Positions 33,879-45,562 of a DNA stretch of 64,000 nucleotides are shown here, in pieces. Source of the stretch: Hypericibacter adhaerens (GTDB lineage Bacteria > Pseudomonadota > Alphaproteobacteria > Dongiales > Dongiaceae); assembly GCF_008728835.1 (NCBI RefSeq), contig NZ_CP042582.1, forward strand, positions 992,001 through 1,056,000, read 5' to 3'. The position numbers and the translations under genes are program-made. The notes beneath the pieces are model-generated. The model had not been told where the DNA came from. It ran no database searches and saw only the letters and a program-made list of their open reading frames with translations. Each line of letters opens with the position of its first letter. The first letter of the stretch is position 1.

Positions 33879-36581
33879 TCATTGCCCCAGCCTCTCCAGG
33901 ATCGCGGGCACATGGACCTGGTCGGACTTGTAGTTGCCGGTCAGCGCATACATCACGAGATTGACGCCGAAGCGGTAGGCGAACTCGCGCTGGCGCTGGC
34001 CGCCGGGGACGGTCGCGTAGAGCGGCTGGCCGGATTCGTCGACGGCCCAGGCGGCGGCCCAGTCGTTGCTGCCGACCACGACCGAGGAAACGCCGTCATT
34101 GGCGCGGCCCTGGCCTTCCTCGACCCAGACCGTGCCGCTGGCCCAGCGGCCGGGGAACTGCTGCAGCAGGTAGAAGGCCTTGGTCAGCACATGGTCCTGC
34201 GGCACCTGGATCAGCCGCGTGATGTCGATGCCGCGCGCGACCCGGTTGAAGCTGGCGAAGCCGCTGGCGCCGCCGTCGCGGGTGTCGAACAGGATGAGGC
34301 CGCCATTCTTGAGGTAGTCGTTGACCCGGCGCAGCGCCTGGTCCGACATCGCGATCCCGTTGTTCGAGATCGGCCAGTAGATCAGCGGGAAGAAGGCCAG
34401 CTCGTCCTGCGCCGGATCGACCGCAACCGGCTCGCCGACATCGATGGCGGTGCGCTGGCGCAGGACCAGCGCCAGCCCCATCAGCCCGGCCTGGCTCGCC
34501 TTGTCGATCTCGTCGTCGCCGCTGCGCACATAGGCGAGGCGGGTCTGGCGCGTGTCGTTGAGCGCGCTGTCGTCATCGTCCTTGGCCTGGGCGGCGCTCG
34601 CGAAGCCGCCCGCCAGCGCCAGCAGCAGAAGAGCGCCCGCGACCGGCGCGCGGCCCGGCAGCAGGCCGCGCAGCGCCAGCGAGATCATCAGATCGACGAA
34701 GAACAGCGCCAGCGCCGCCGCGAGCAGCCAGGGTTTGAAATCGCGCGTGACGCTGACCGTGGCGCCTTCGATCGTGGCCCCGCTGGGCCAGCTCTGGATC
34801 GCCTGCCAGCCGAGCGCATTCGTGCCGAGATTGAGCGCGCGCTGCGTCGCCTCGTTGCCGTAGAAGCCCGGCGGATGGTCGGGACCGATCAGCCCCTTGT
34901 CGAAGACCTCGGGGCCGGCCGCGGTCGCGAGCGCGGCCGGGGCGCCCAGCCGGCCGAAGCCGTCGAGCGTGCGGTAGGGCGGCAGCGCGCCTTCGGCCTC
35001 GCCGCCGGCGACTCCCTCGCTCAAGGCCAGGATCTTCTGCAGCATCTCGACGAAGAGCCCCGAGAGCGCCAGATTCGACCAGTCGGCATTGGCGGTGGTG
35101 TGGACCAGCACGAGCCAGCCGCGGCCCGAGCGCTCCGCGGTGACGAGCGGCGTGCCGTCGGTCAGCCGCGCCCAGGTTTTCTCGCCCAAGGACAGCTCCG
35201 GTTCCGCCAGCACCTGGCGGAAGATGCGCACGTCGTCCGGCACGGGCAGGCCGGCGAAGGGCGAGGTCGGCGCGAAGGGCGCGATCTGCGCGGGCTGCTC
35301 CCAGGTAAGGGCGCCGCCCAGCGTGCGCCCGCCGCTGCGCAGATGCACCGGCAGCAGCGAATCCTCGGCATTCTCCGCGAGCCGCGGCCCTGCGAAGCGC
35401 AGCAGGAGACCGCCTTTATCGACCCAGCCTTTCAGCGCCGCCGTCTCCTCGGCGGTCAGCGTGCCGATATCGACCATCACCAGCATCGAGAGGCCGCCCT
35501 GGACCAGGCTCTGGATCGTGCCTTCGCGCAGCTCCGTGCCCGGCCCCAGCGCGCGGCGCAGATAGTAGAGCTCGCTCAGCAGCGTCTCCTCGCGTCCCGT
35601 GTCGGCGCCGGCGACGAGGCCCACGGGGCGCCGGCGCCATTGCGCGTCGACCAGAAAGGTCGCGCCGGCCGAGGCCTCGTTCGCGACCGTCAGCGTCGCT
35701 ATCCGGTTGCGCAGCTCGACCGGCAGCTTGATCGCCGGATCAGCCTGGGTGTCGCCGTCCTTGAAGTTCGCGGTCTGCCGCGCGACGAGCTGGCCCTGCC
35801 GGTCGGTGGCCAGGATCTCGAACGGCCGGCCCGGGCCGGCCGCGGGACGCAGGATATGCAGCGTCATCGCCTCGCTGTCGTTCTCCGGCGGGCGCTGCAG
35901 CAGCGCGCGCTCGCTGGGCGGGGCCGCGATCACCGTCAGGCTGCCGAGCTGCGCGAGCCTTTCGCCCAGCCGCTGGTCGGCGCCGTCGGGATCGGCGATG
36001 CCGTCGCTCGCCCAATAGACCGCGGCCTCGCTGAAAGGCGCGGCGCCGAGTGCGGCGAGCGCCGCCTTGCGATCGGTGGGCCAGGGCTGCGGCTCGAGCC
36101 GACCCAGCGCCTGGCGCGCCTCGGCGGCCGGCATCGGTCCCTGGATCTGCGGCTTGGCGCCATCGGCGCCGGGCGCCGTCGCGAGCAGCGCTGCCATCCG
36201 GCCTTCGCGCTCGGCCTGGCGCAGCCGGTCGGTCAGCGTCGCCTGCCGCTCGTTCCAATGAGCGGCCGCCGCCCAGCCATTGTCGACGACCAGGAGCAGC
36301 GGCCCGCCGCCCGGCAAAGGCTGGCGCGCATCCTCGAGCGGATGGGCGAGCGCGAGAATGACCAGGCTCGCGATGACGAGGCGCAGCAGCAGCAGCCACC
36401 AGGGCGTGCGATAGGGCGTCTCCTCCGGCGGGCGCAGCCCGAACAGCAGGCGGATCGCGGGGAAAATCTGCCGCTTCGGCGCCGGCGGCATCAGCCGCAG
36501 CAGCCACCACAGCACCGGCAACGCAAGCAGGCCCAGCAAGGCCCAGGGCACGGCGAAGCTGAAGCCGGCGAGACCCATCAT
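33879..36581 (-). CDS. BatA-like N-terminus plus DUF4159 membrane protein
   Basis: 900 residues. The first 95 residues match the BatA N-terminal module (PWALLGLLALPVLWWLLRL, then KRQIFPAIRLLFGLRPPEET with a second membrane segment). A central region has a GATase-like fold pattern, two more membrane segments lie near 615-665, and the C-terminal 210 residues fit DUF4159 (TRLAYVRSGDDEIDKASQAG, FFPLIYWPISNN, NDYLKNGGLILFDTRDG). Probably an inner-membrane component partnered with the DUF58 protein. Its start ATG overlaps the DUF58 stop by 4 nt (ATGA), so they are translationally coupled. A second ATG follows immediately. Confidence 0.85.
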   Translation of the reverse strand: MMGLAGFSFAVPWALLGLLALPVLWWLLRLMPPAPKRQIFPAIRLLFGLRPPEETPYRTPWWLLLLRLVIASLVILALAHPLEDARQPLPGGGPLLLVVDNGWAAAAHWNERQATLTDRLRQAEREGRMAALLATAPGADGAKPQIQGPMPAAEARQALGRLEPQPWPTDRKAALAALGAAPFSEAAVYWASDGIADPDGADQRLGERLAQLGSLTVIAAPPSERALLQRPPENDSEAMTLHILRPAAGPGRPFEILATDRQGQLVARQTANFKDGDTQADPAIKLPVELRNRIATLTVANEASAGATFLVDAQWRRRPVGLVAGADTGREETLLSELYYLRRALGPGTELREGTIQSLVQGGLSMLVMVDIGTLTAEETAALKGWVDKGGLLLRFAGPRLAENAEDSLLPVHLRSGGRTLGGALTWEQPAQIAPFAPTSPFAGLPVPDDVRIFRQVLAEPELSLGEKTWARLTDGTPLVTAERSGRGWLVLVHTTANADWSNLALSGLFVEMLQKILALSEGVAGGEAEGALPPYRTLDGFGRLGAPAALATAAGPEVFDKGLIGPDHPPGFYGNEATQRALNLGTNALGWQAIQSWPSGATIEGATVSVTRDFKPWLLAAALALFFVDLMISLALRGLLPGRAPVAGALLLLALAGGFASAAQAKDDDDSALNDTRQTRLAYVRSGDDEIDKASQAGLMGLALVLRQRTAIDVGEPVAVDPAQDELAFFPLIYWPISNNGIAMSDQALRRVNDYLKNGGLILFDTRDGGASGFASFNRVARGIDITRLIQVPQDHVLTKAFYLLQQFPGRWASGTVWVEEGQGRANDGVSSVVVGSNDWAAAWAVDESGQPLYATVPGGQRQREFAYRFGVNLVMYALTGNYKSDQVHVPAILERLGQ

Positions 36582-37495
36582 CGGATCTTCACCTCCGCGC
36601 GCTCACCGAGCCGGCGGTAGAGCGCCAGCAGCGCCGTCTCGGGCGGCCGGTCCGTGAGGCTCAGCGCATAGCTCCAGCCCAGCATGCGCGCCAGCGCCGC
36701 CATGCCGTCGAGCTGGGCCTGCAGCCGCTCGGCATAGGCCTGGCGGATGCCCTCGACGCGGCCGATCAACGCGTCGCCTTCCTGCTCGGTTCCCTCGAAG
36801 CGGATGCGGCCGGTGAAGGGCAGGGACTGCTCGGCGGGATCGAGAAGCTGCAGGATATGGCCGTGCGGCTGATGCTCGGCGAGGCGGCGGAAGCGGGCCT
36901 CGAGCGTCGCCAGCGGCGACAGGAAATCGCCGATCAGCACCAGCTCCGCATGGCGCGGCAAGGGACGGTCCGGCGGCAGGCTCTGCTCGTCGGCGCGGCG
37001 TTGCAGCATCATGGCGAGCCGCTCGAGCCCGTGATGGCCGGTCAAGGGCGGCGAGGGCTCGCCCAGGAGCGCCACGCGCTCGCCGGCATCGAGCAGCAGC
37101 GCGGCCAGCGCCAGCGTGACGAGATCGGCGCGATCGACCTTCTCGGGCAGGGCGCGGCCCGAGCGCCAGCGCATCGAGGCCGAGCCGTCGCGCCAGAGAT
37201 AGATCGTCTGGGCGGCGGCCCATTCGCTTTCCCGCACGAACACCGGATCGGCCTTGGCCGATTGGCGCCAGTCGATGCGCCCGACCGGATCGCCCGGCTG
37301 GTAGCGGCGGAACTGCCAGAAGGTGTCGCCCGGCCCGACACGGCGTCGGCCATGCACGCCCTGCTCCACGGTCGCGGCGATGCGCTCGGCCTGGACCAGG
37401 AGCGGCGGCAGGGTCGCCGCCATGGCCTCGGCGCGCTCGCGCAAGCCCGCCTGGCTCGATCCCTGGCCCCCGCGACCTTTGGCGCCCAGCGCCAT
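36578..37495 (-). CDS. DUF58 domain protein
   Basis: 305 residues. The DUF58 signature is PGDTFWQFRRYQPGDPVGRIDWRQSAKADPVFVRE (shown in part as GRIDWRQSAK, about 73), followed by a von Willebrand A-like region with LWRDGSASMRW (about 98). These proteins act with MoxR ATPases, probably presenting substrate or metal-dependent adhesion sites. Spacing to moxR is 24 bp upstream and it overlaps the BatA/DUF4159 gene by 4 nt downstream, so all belong to one operon. Confidence 0.9.
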   Translation of the reverse strand: MALGAKGRGGQGSSQAGLRERAEAMAATLPPLLVQAERIAATVEQGVHGRRRVGPGDTFWQFRRYQPGDPVGRIDWRQSAKADPVFVRESEWAAAQTIYLWRDGSASMRWRSGRALPEKVDRADLVTLALAALLLDAGERVALLGEPSPPLTGHHGLERLAMMLQRRADEQSLPPDRPLPRHAELVLIGDFLSPLATLEARFRRLAEHQPHGHILQLLDPAEQSLPFTGRIRFEGTEQEGDALIGRVEGIRQAYAERLQAQLDGMAALARMLGWSYALSLTDRPPETALLALYRRLGERAEVKIR

Positions 37496-37519
37496 GCTTG
37501 CTTCCTCTGCCTCGCGGGC

Positions 37520-38524
<1,005 letters not shown>

Positions 38525-38595
38525 CGTCGGCTGCTCCTTGAAGGGTTCGAGGGCATGGATCGGACGGGCGTCGATCGAACAGGCCAAGCCATCCT

Positions 38596-39159
38596 ATGAC
38601 CGCCAGCAAGCCCTCGGAAGGCACTCTTTCGTTACTGAATTTGCCACACCGGTCCCAGGGGATTGGGCCGCAGCAATGCGGCGAATTTGCGATCCGCATC
38701 GGACGCGACGGCACCTGGTACTATCTCAATTCGCCGATCGGCCGGAAACCGCTGGTCAAGCTGTTCTCGACCGTGCTGCGGCGCGAATCCGACGGGCATT
38801 ACTGGCTGGTCACGCCCTACGAGCGCGGGCGGATCGAGGTCGAGGACGTGCCGTTCATCGCCGTCGAGGTCACGGCGGAAGGCACCGGTCCGGGCCGGCG
38901 GCTCCGATTCCGCACCAACCTCGACGACGAGGTGGTGGCGGACAAAGACCATCCGATTCGCGTGGTCCAGCATCCTGATACCGACGAACCCACACCTTAT
39001 ATCATGATACGCGACGGGCTCGAGGCAAGGCTGACCCGACCGGTTTTTTACGAGCTGGTGGAGCTGGGCGAGAGCCGCCGTCAGGATGGCGAAGAGCAGC
39101 TGGGCGTATGGAGCGGCGGACAATTCTTTCTTCTGGGACGGACCGAGGCCCAAGCGTGA
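38596..39159 (+). CDS. DUF1285 family protein
   Basis: 187 residues. The DUF1285 pattern is recognisable: CGEFAIRIGRDGTWYYLNSPI near 28, RKPLVKLFSTVLRRESDGHYWLVTP, VEDVPFIAVEV and YIMIRDGLEARLTRPVFYELVE. Function unknown; structures of the family show a soluble beta-rich domain. It is divergent from moxR and overlaps the Nudix gene by 4 nt. In alphaproteobacteria this gene is commonly found before a CoA pyrophosphatase, a small membrane protein and cca, the order also seen here apart from an inserted IS. Confidence 0.9.
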   Translation: MTASKPSEGTLSLLNLPHRSQGIGPQQCGEFAIRIGRDGTWYYLNSPIGRKPLVKLFSTVLRRESDGHYWLVTPYERGRIEVEDVPFIAVEVTAEGTGPGRRLRFRTNLDDEVVADKDHPIRVVQHPDTDEPTPYIMIRDGLEARLTRPVFYELVELGESRRQDGEEQLGVWSGGQFFLLGRTEAQA

Positions 39160-39806
39160 CCCCGGCCCGCATCCGCGAAGCCTTGATGGCGCGCCGCCCG
39201 GGCGTGCGCCGCGCGCCGCGCGGGCCCGTGGCGATCGAGCTGCCGGACGAGACGCGGGGCGACCACGATCTCAATCCCGACATGATGCCGAAGCTGCCGC
39301 TGACCGCCGCGGCCGTGCTGGTGCCGCTGGTGACGCGGCCGGAGGGCTTCACCATTCTCCTGACGCAGCGCACCGAGCAGCTGGCGGAACATGCGGGTCA
39401 GGTCGCCTTTCCCGGCGGGCGCGTCGATCCCGAGGATGCGGACGCGATCGCCGCGGCCTTGCGCGAGGCCGAGGAGGAGATCGGCCTCGCGCGCCGGCTG
39501 GTCGAGCCGATCGGCCGGCTCGATACCTATGTGACCCGCACCGGCTACGAGGTGACGCCGGTGGTGGGGCTGGTCGAGCCCCTGTTCCATCTGCATCTGA
39601 ATCCGCTCGAGGTGGCGGACGCCTTCGAGCTGCCGCTCGCCTATCTGCTCGACGCGGCCAACCGCCGGATGGAAAGCCGCGTCTATAACGGGATCGAGCG
39701 GCATTTCTGGACGGTGCCTTGGGAGAATCGCTACATCTGGGGCGCCACGGCCGGGATGCTGGTCAATCTCGCGGAGATCCTGGCGCCGCGGACCGATGCG
39801 CCATGA
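39156..39806 (+). CDS. Nudix hydrolase, CoA pyrophosphatase type (NudL-like)
   Basis: 216 residues from GTG. The CoA-specific signature ILLTQRTEQLAEHAGQVAFP runs into the Nudix box GGRVDPEDADAIAAALREAEEEIGL (residues about 80-110), with the catalytic REAEEE. These enzymes hydrolyse CoA and acyl-CoA to phosphopantetheine and 3',5'-ADP. The GTG start overlaps the DUF1285 stop (GTGA), indicating coupling. ATG 39186 would give a protein ten residues shorter, and a frame open to 39108 would overlap more of DUF1285. The stop overlaps the next start (ATGA). Confidence 0.9.
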   Translation: MTPARIREALMARRPGVRRAPRGPVAIELPDETRGDHDLNPDMMPKLPLTAAAVLVPLVTRPEGFTILLTQRTEQLAEHAGQVAFPGGRVDPEDADAIAAALREAEEEIGLARRLVEPIGRLDTYVTRTGYEVTPVVGLVEPLFHLHLNPLEVADAFELPLAYLLDAANRRMESRVYNGIERHFWTVPWENRYIWGATAGMLVNLAEILAPRTDAP

Positions 39807-40081
39807 GACGCTTCCTCGAGATCCTGATTCCGCTGCTGCTGCCAACGGCGATCTACTTCGTTTATGTGGCGATCGCGCGCCGACAGGCGCGGGCCGCAGG
39901 CGCGTCGCCGACGGTGGGCCTGCGCGACATGCCCTGGACCTGGCTCGCCGGCGCCGGCGTGGCGCTGCTGGCGGTCACGCTCGCGGCCTCCGCCTTCTTC
40001 GGCGGCGCGCCGCCCGGCAGCCATTACGAACCGCCCAGCCTCGAGGATGGGCAGATCAAGCAGGGCGGGTTTTCGGAGTGA
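39803..40081 (+). CDS. Small two-helix membrane protein (DUF6111-like)
   Basis: 92 residues from MRRFLEILIPLLLPTAIYFV. Two membrane segments are clear (about 5-25 and 48-67), linked by a basic loop (ARRQARAAG) and followed by a polar tail ending QIKQGGFSE. It matches in size, position and N-terminal pattern the small membrane protein that usually precedes cca; the DUF6111 assignment is from memory and tentative. The start overlaps the Nudix stop (ATGA). Confidence 0.75.
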   Translation: MRRFLEILIPLLLPTAIYFVYVAIARRQARAAGASPTVGLRDMPWTWLAGAGVALLAVTLAASAFFGGAPPGSHYEPPSLEDGQIKQGGFSE

Positions 40082-41355
<1,274 letters not shown>

Positions 41356-41427
41356 CTGGCAACACAGTCGCTCCCCCTCGAGGGGGGAGGGGATAGTGAT
41401 TCAAGGACTGAGGGGACGCCGAATCCA

Positions 41428-42678
41428 ATGACCACCCGCCGCCTTCCGCTGCAGCCCTGGATGACGAACGCCCACACTGAGGCCGTAATCGCGGCCTTGC
41501 GTGCCGACGGGGCCGAGGTGCGCTTCGTCGGCGGCTGCGTGCGCGATACGGTGCTGGGCCGCGCCATCAAGGATATCGACCTGGCCACGCCCGATCCTCC
41601 CGAAACGGTGATGGCGCTCTTGGCGCGCGCCGGCCTCAAGGCGGTGCCGACCGGCATCGCGCACGGCACCGTCACGGCGGTCGCCGAGAAGCAGCCTTTC
41701 GAGGTGACGACGCTACGGCGCGATGTCGAGACTTATGGGCGCCACGCCAAGGTCGAGTTCACCGACGACTGGCGCGAAGACGCCGCGCGGCGCGATCTCA
41801 CCTTCAATGCCATGTCGCTCTCGCCCGACGGAACGCTGCACGACTATTTCGGCGGCTTCGACGATCTCCGGGCCGGCCATGTACGCTTCGTCGGCGACGC
41901 CTTGACGCGCATCGAGGAGGATGTGCTGCGCCTGCTGCGCTTCTTCCGCTTCTATGCCCATTACGGCAAGCCGCCGCCTGACGCGACGGCGCTCGAGGCC
42001 TGCCGCCGGATGGCGCCGAAGCTCTCGGACCTGTCCGGCGAGCGGATCCAGGCCGAGACGATGAAGCTGCTGGCAGCACCGGATCCGGCACCGGTCGTGG
42101 CGTTGACGCAGAACCAGCAGGTGCTGGAGCATTGGCTGCCGGAGGCGCACAGCGTGGCGCAGCTCGCGGCCCTGGTGAAGATCGAGAACGGCCTCGGCCA
42201 CGAGCCCGATGCGATCCTGCGCCTCGCGGCCCTCATCGACGGCGGCCCCGAGATCGCGCGCGGGCTTGCCTGGCGATTGAGGCTCTCGAACGCGGATCGT
42301 GACCGCCTGGTCGCAGCGCGCGAGACGAGGATGCAGGAGGGCGGGACGCTCTCGCCGGCGCTCGACGCCAGGGCGCGGCGGGTGGCACTTTATCGGCTGG
42401 GCTGGGAGACCTATCGCGATCGCGTGCTGCTGGGCTGGGCCGCGGCCGGGGTCGAGCCCGACGATGCGCGATGGTGCGCGCTCTTCCTGGTGAGCGAGAC
42501 GCCGCCGCCCTCCTTCCCGCTCCAGGGCCGCGATCTCCTGTCGCTCGGCATGAAGGCCGGGCGGCATGTCGGCGAGCTCCTGAAGGAGATCGAGGCCTGG
42601 TGGATCGCGGGCGACTTCAAGGCCGACAGGAAGGCGTGCCTGGAGGAGGCCAGCAGGCGGTTGAAATTTGGCAGATAG
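41428..42678 (+). CDS. cca: CCA tRNA nucleotidyltransferase
   Basis: 416 residues. Class II nucleotidyltransferase head domain: VRFVGGCVRDTVLGRAIKDIDLAT (about 30-54), with the metal Asp pair DID, then RRDLTFNAMSL and the brick motif EEDVLRLLRFFRFYA. It adds or repairs the 3'-CCA end of tRNAs. The C-terminal region is helical without an HD phosphohydrolase motif, as in other alphaproteobacterial enzymes. The IS110 element lies immediately upstream, between it and the DUF1285-Nudix-small membrane protein genes that normally precede it, so expression may now depend on a promoter in or near the IS. Confidence 0.93.
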   Translation: MTTRRLPLQPWMTNAHTEAVIAALRADGAEVRFVGGCVRDTVLGRAIKDIDLATPDPPETVMALLARAGLKAVPTGIAHGTVTAVAEKQPFEVTTLRRDVETYGRHAKVEFTDDWREDAARRDLTFNAMSLSPDGTLHDYFGGFDDLRAGHVRFVGDALTRIEEDVLRLLRFFRFYAHYGKPPPDATALEACRRMAPKLSDLSGERIQAETMKLLAAPDPAPVVALTQNQQVLEHWLPEAHSVAQLAALVKIENGLGHEPDAILRLAALIDGGPEIARGLAWRLRLSNADRDRLVAARETRMQEGGTLSPALDARARRVALYRLGWETYRDRVLLGWAAAGVEPDDARWCALFLVSETPPPSFPLQGRDLLSLGMKAGRHVGELLKEIEAWWIAGDFKADRKACLEEASRRLKFGR

Positions 42679-42751
42679 TTTCTTGATCTTTTCTTGGGCG
42701 CGGATGTATTACAATTATAAATTGCTTGTTTGACTAGATTGAGATTGCCAG

Positions 42752-43642
42752 ATGGCTGTTCCTTATCTCGCACCAGAGATCCAAATTCAATTTGACCAGG
42801 TCCTTGCGCAAGTCGGCCCGAACGATCCGTACGACACCGATAAAACCATCGGCATTATTGATGTTCTGCGTGCCCACTTCACGCTAGCGGACTTTTTTTT
42901 AGCGGGAGAGGGGCGGCCGTTTGGCGGCGTAGGGCCAAGGGACCTAGGTCTCTTGCACTCTGCTATGTCTCGGCAGTTTGTGGAGTATGGTGGTCTTCGT
43001 AAATGGACTACCTCCTATGATCTCTGCGCCACGTTGTTTTTCGGTCTTATCAAGGATCATCCTTTTATCGACGCGAACAAACGAACGGCATTTCTGATCC
43101 TTTTATATCATCTAAAACGTTTCAAGCTGGCACCGGACTTGCCGCAAGTGGAACTGGAGGATTTTGCAGTCGCGGTAGCAGACAATAATCTTATTAAGTA
43201 TGCGCGATTCCGAGATGCCTATGCTGAGTTGCCAAACAGAGCCGACTCGGAAGTGCGGTTTATTTCAGAGTTCCTCAGAAAGAAAACTCGATCGCTCGAC
43301 GTTTCTCAGCCACCGGTAACTTATCGTGAACTCGACACAATTCTGCGTCGTTTCGATTTGCAGTTGGATGACCCGTATCGCAATTACATTGATGTTGTTC
43401 GGTTCATTGAGAAAAAGCCTTTGTTTGGCAAACCGAAATTGGTCAAACAGCGTGTGGCTCATGTTGGGTTTCCCGGCTGGTCAAAGCAAGTCCCCCGAGA
43501 TGTGTTGAAGGCCATTAGAGAACGAGCAGGTTTGACACCGGAGCGTGGATACGACTCGGCAACCTTCTTTAGAGATGCTCGACCAATTGATTGCTTGATT
43601 CATGAATACCAGGCACCCTTGCGAAGACTGGCATTTCGATAG
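42752..43642 (+). CDS. Fic/Doc-family protein with C-terminal extension
   Basis: 296 residues. The N-terminal 150 form a Fic/Doc domain: GLIKDHPFIDANKRTAFLILL carries the active-site motif HxFxDxNKR (His about 101), with GLLHSAMSRQF earlier as the Doc helix. Doc-type enzymes phosphorylate elongation factor Tu; Fic-type enzymes transfer AMP. The C-terminal part (about 195-290, VTYRELDTILRRFDLQLDD... VPRDVLKAIRERAGLT) is separate and vaguely HicA-like; that likeness is weak. Base composition is much richer in A/T than all neighbours and codon use differs, indicating transfer. No antitoxin-like gene lies on either side. Ribosome binding site is weak. Confidence 0.75.
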   Translation: MAVPYLAPEIQIQFDQVLAQVGPNDPYDTDKTIGIIDVLRAHFTLADFFLAGEGRPFGGVGPRDLGLLHSAMSRQFVEYGGLRKWTTSYDLCATLFFGLIKDHPFIDANKRTAFLILLYHLKRFKLAPDLPQVELEDFAVAVADNNLIKYARFRDAYAELPNRADSEVRFISEFLRKKTRSLDVSQPPVTYRELDTILRRFDLQLDDPYRNYIDVVRFIEKKPLFGKPKLVKQRVAHVGFPGWSKQVPRDVLKAIRERAGLTPERGYDSATFFRDARPIDCLIHEYQAPLRRLAFR

Positions 43643-43788
43643 CTGCGGGTATATCGACGGAAATCAGCATTCGGGACGCTGGAGCTAAGTTCGAACTACC
43701 TTCAGTCTGGCCATCTTTCGTGGAGCAATCATGACTGGCTGCTAAACAAAAGCAGTCGCATGTTCTTTGGGTAAAATGACGGGCGTCC

Positions 43789-44655
43789 TCACGGCCAGAT
43801 CACCTCGGGCGGGAGCGACATCAGGATCGCCTCCGTGTTGCCGCCGGTCTTGAGGCCGAAGGCGGTGCCGCGGTCATAGAGCAGGTTGAACTCGACATAG
43901 CGGCCGCGGCGGATGAGCTGGTGGCGGCGCTGCTCGGCCGTCCAGGGCTTGTTCATGTGGCGGCGCACGATCGCGGGGTACGCCTCGAGGAAGGCCAGGC
44001 CCACGTCGCGGGTGAAGGCGAAATCCTTCTCCCAGTCGCCGCTGTCGAGATTGTCGTAGAAGATCCCGCCGACGCCGCGCGGCTCGTTCCGGTGCGGCAG
44101 GAAGAAGTAGCGGTCGCACCATTCCTTGAACGTTGGGTAGTACTGGCCGTCATGCCGGTCGCAGGCGGCCTTGAGCGCGGCGTGGAAGCTCCTGGTGTCG
44201 GCCTCGTCGGGAACCATCGGCGTGAGGTCGGCGCCGCCGCCGAACCAGCCCTGGCTCGTCACGATATGGCGCGTGTTCATATGTACGGCCGGCACCAGCG
44301 GCGAGCGCAGATGGGCGACGAGGCTGATGCCGCTGGCCCAGAATCGCCCATCCTCGGCCGCACCGGGAATCTGCTTGCGGAATTCCTCGGAGAAGACGCC
44401 TTCGACCGTCGAGACGTTGACGCCGACCTTCTCGAACACGCGGCCGCGCATCACCGACATCACGCCGCCGCCGCCCTCGCCCAGCACGGGATCGGGGCGT
44501 TGCCAGGCGGTGCGCTCGAAGCGGCCCGGCGGCAGGTCGGCCTGGAGCCCCGTGAGCTCGTCCTCAAGCCGCTCGAAGGCGCCGCAGATCCGGTCGCGCA
44601 GCTCCTGGAACCAGGCGGCGGCACGGGAGCGCTGATCGGACGAGGCTTTGGTCAT
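43789..44655 (-). CDS. hemF: Oxygen-dependent coproporphyrinogen III oxidase
   Basis: 288 residues from [15 protein letters not shown]. Diagnostic motifs: [31 protein letters not shown], the [17 protein letters not shown] segment and [16 protein letters not shown] near the end. It converts coproporphyrinogen III to protoporphyrinogen IX with O2 in heme synthesis, in the cytosol. ATG 44655 has AGGAA just upstream; the in-frame ATG 44691 (MSLLLRQD) lacks one. It lies next to trmL and near the petABC cytochrome genes, which need heme. Confidence 0.95.
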   Translation of the reverse strand: MTKASSDQRSRAAAWFQELRDRICGAFERLEDELTGLQADLPPGRFERTAWQRPDPVLGEGGGGVMSVMRGRVFEKVGVNVSTVEGVFSEEFRKQIPGAAEDGRFWASGISLVAHLRSPLVPAVHMNTRHIVTSQGWFGGGADLTPMVPDEADTRSFHAALKAACDRHDGQYYPTFKEWCDRYFFLPHRNEPRGVGGIFYDNLDSGDWEKDFAFTRDVGLAFLEAYPAIVRRHMNKPWTAEQRRHQLIRRGRYVEFNLLYDRGTAFGLKTGGNTEAILMSLPPEVIWP

Positions 44656-44762
44656 CGGTTCCTGGATGTCCTGGCGAAGGAGAAGGGACATGGTGCGATT
44701 GCCCGGGGCGTTGCCGCAAGCCATGGCCGAGGGCCATGGAGTCGCGCCGCAACCTCCGCCGG

Positions 44763-45212
44763 TTACTCGGGCCAGGCGTTGATCTGCCTCAACCCTTCGC
44801 CGAGCGCCAGGGTTGCCGCCAGCGCGATATTGAGCGAGCGCAACCCCGGTCGCATCGGGATTCGCAGCCGCATATCGGCGGCCTCGTGGACGGCGGGCGG
44901 GACGCCGGCGCTCTCGCGCCCCAGGAGCAGGATGTCCGCGGGCTCGAAGCCGAAGCCCGGCAGGGTCCGATCGCCCTGCGTCGTCAGCAGGACGATCTGG
45001 CCGGTCCGGGCCGCCAGGAAGGCCGGCCAGCTCGGATGGCGGCGGATCTCGACCTGGTCCAGGTAGTCCATGCCGGCGCGCCGCATCCTGCGGTCATCGA
45101 AGGGAAATCCGAAGGGCTCGATGAGGTCGACCGCGACGCCGAGGCAGGCGGCCAGCCTCAGGATGGCGCCGGTGTTCTGGGGAATATCGGGCTCGTAAAG
45201 CGCGAGGCGCAT
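44763..45212 (-). CDS. trmL: tRNA (cytidine(34)-2'-O)-methyltransferase
   Basis: 149 residues, the normal TrmL length. SPOUT-fold motifs: [21 protein letters not shown] at the N-terminus, [11 protein letters not shown] in the knot and [19 protein letters not shown] near the end. It 2'-O-methylates the wobble cytidine or cmnm5-uridine of leucine tRNAs. It is upstream of hemF on the same strand, 107 bp apart, with the palindrome CCATGGCC / GGCCATGG between them (44721-44739), and divergent from petA. Confidence 0.93.
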   Translation of the reverse strand: MRLALYEPDIPQNTGAILRLAACLGVAVDLIEPFGFPFDDRRMRRAGMDYLDQVEIRRHPSWPAFLAARTGQIVLLTTQGDRTLPGFGFEPADILLLGRESAGVPPAVHEAADMRLRIPMRPGLRSLNIALAATLALGEGLRQINAWPE

Positions 45213-45562
45213 GACGGAATCGGAGTGCAGGAGCGGGCCGGGAACGGCACCCGCCGGCCTGGCCGAAGGTTGGTTTCCGGGATGCGGCATCTGGCCGGAC
45301 GGCGAGCGCTAGGCAAAGCGCTTGAATTCGACTATACCGCTTGCCGTCGAAGGGGTTAGCGCGTCTCGATTTATGCGGCGGATTGTCGCAAGAGAGTCGC
45401 AAACCGCTGCATCGACGGGGTGTTATAAGGGCGCGCGAGCCCACCTGGATGGTCCCTTGCAGGGAGGGGACGGACCGTCGGTCCTGATCGGTCCTGCGCT
45501 GCAAGGAACGCCTTGATCCGGGTACCGGGCTTCGGGGGCGCGACCAAAGGAGCGAGAGAGAG
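45213..45562. promoter_or_regulatory. 350-bp divergent region trmL / petABC
   Basis: No gene seen. It must hold the petABC promoter. ATTGTCGCAAGAGAGTCGCAAA (45382-45403) contains GTCGCAA twice, a possible regulator site, and TGTTATAAGG (45420-45429) is -10-like. Downstream, GGTCCCTTGCAGGGA-type short dyads and the strong AAGGAGCGAGAGAGAG (45547-45562) ribosome binding site lead into petA. Confidence 0.4.

Noticed and set aside
33831-36620. Plus-strand frame of about 930 codons opposite the BatA/DUF4159 gene
   Set aside because: Shadow frame; the minus strand has membrane segments and DUF4159 landmarks.
42752-43642. Prophage or integron island
   Set aside because: No integrase, att duplication or phage gene flanks the low-GC segment; a single-gene transfer is the simplest reading.
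45213-45562. tRNA or 6S-like RNA in the petABC upstream region
   Set aside because: No cloverleaf, T-loop or long central bubble structure could be recognised.
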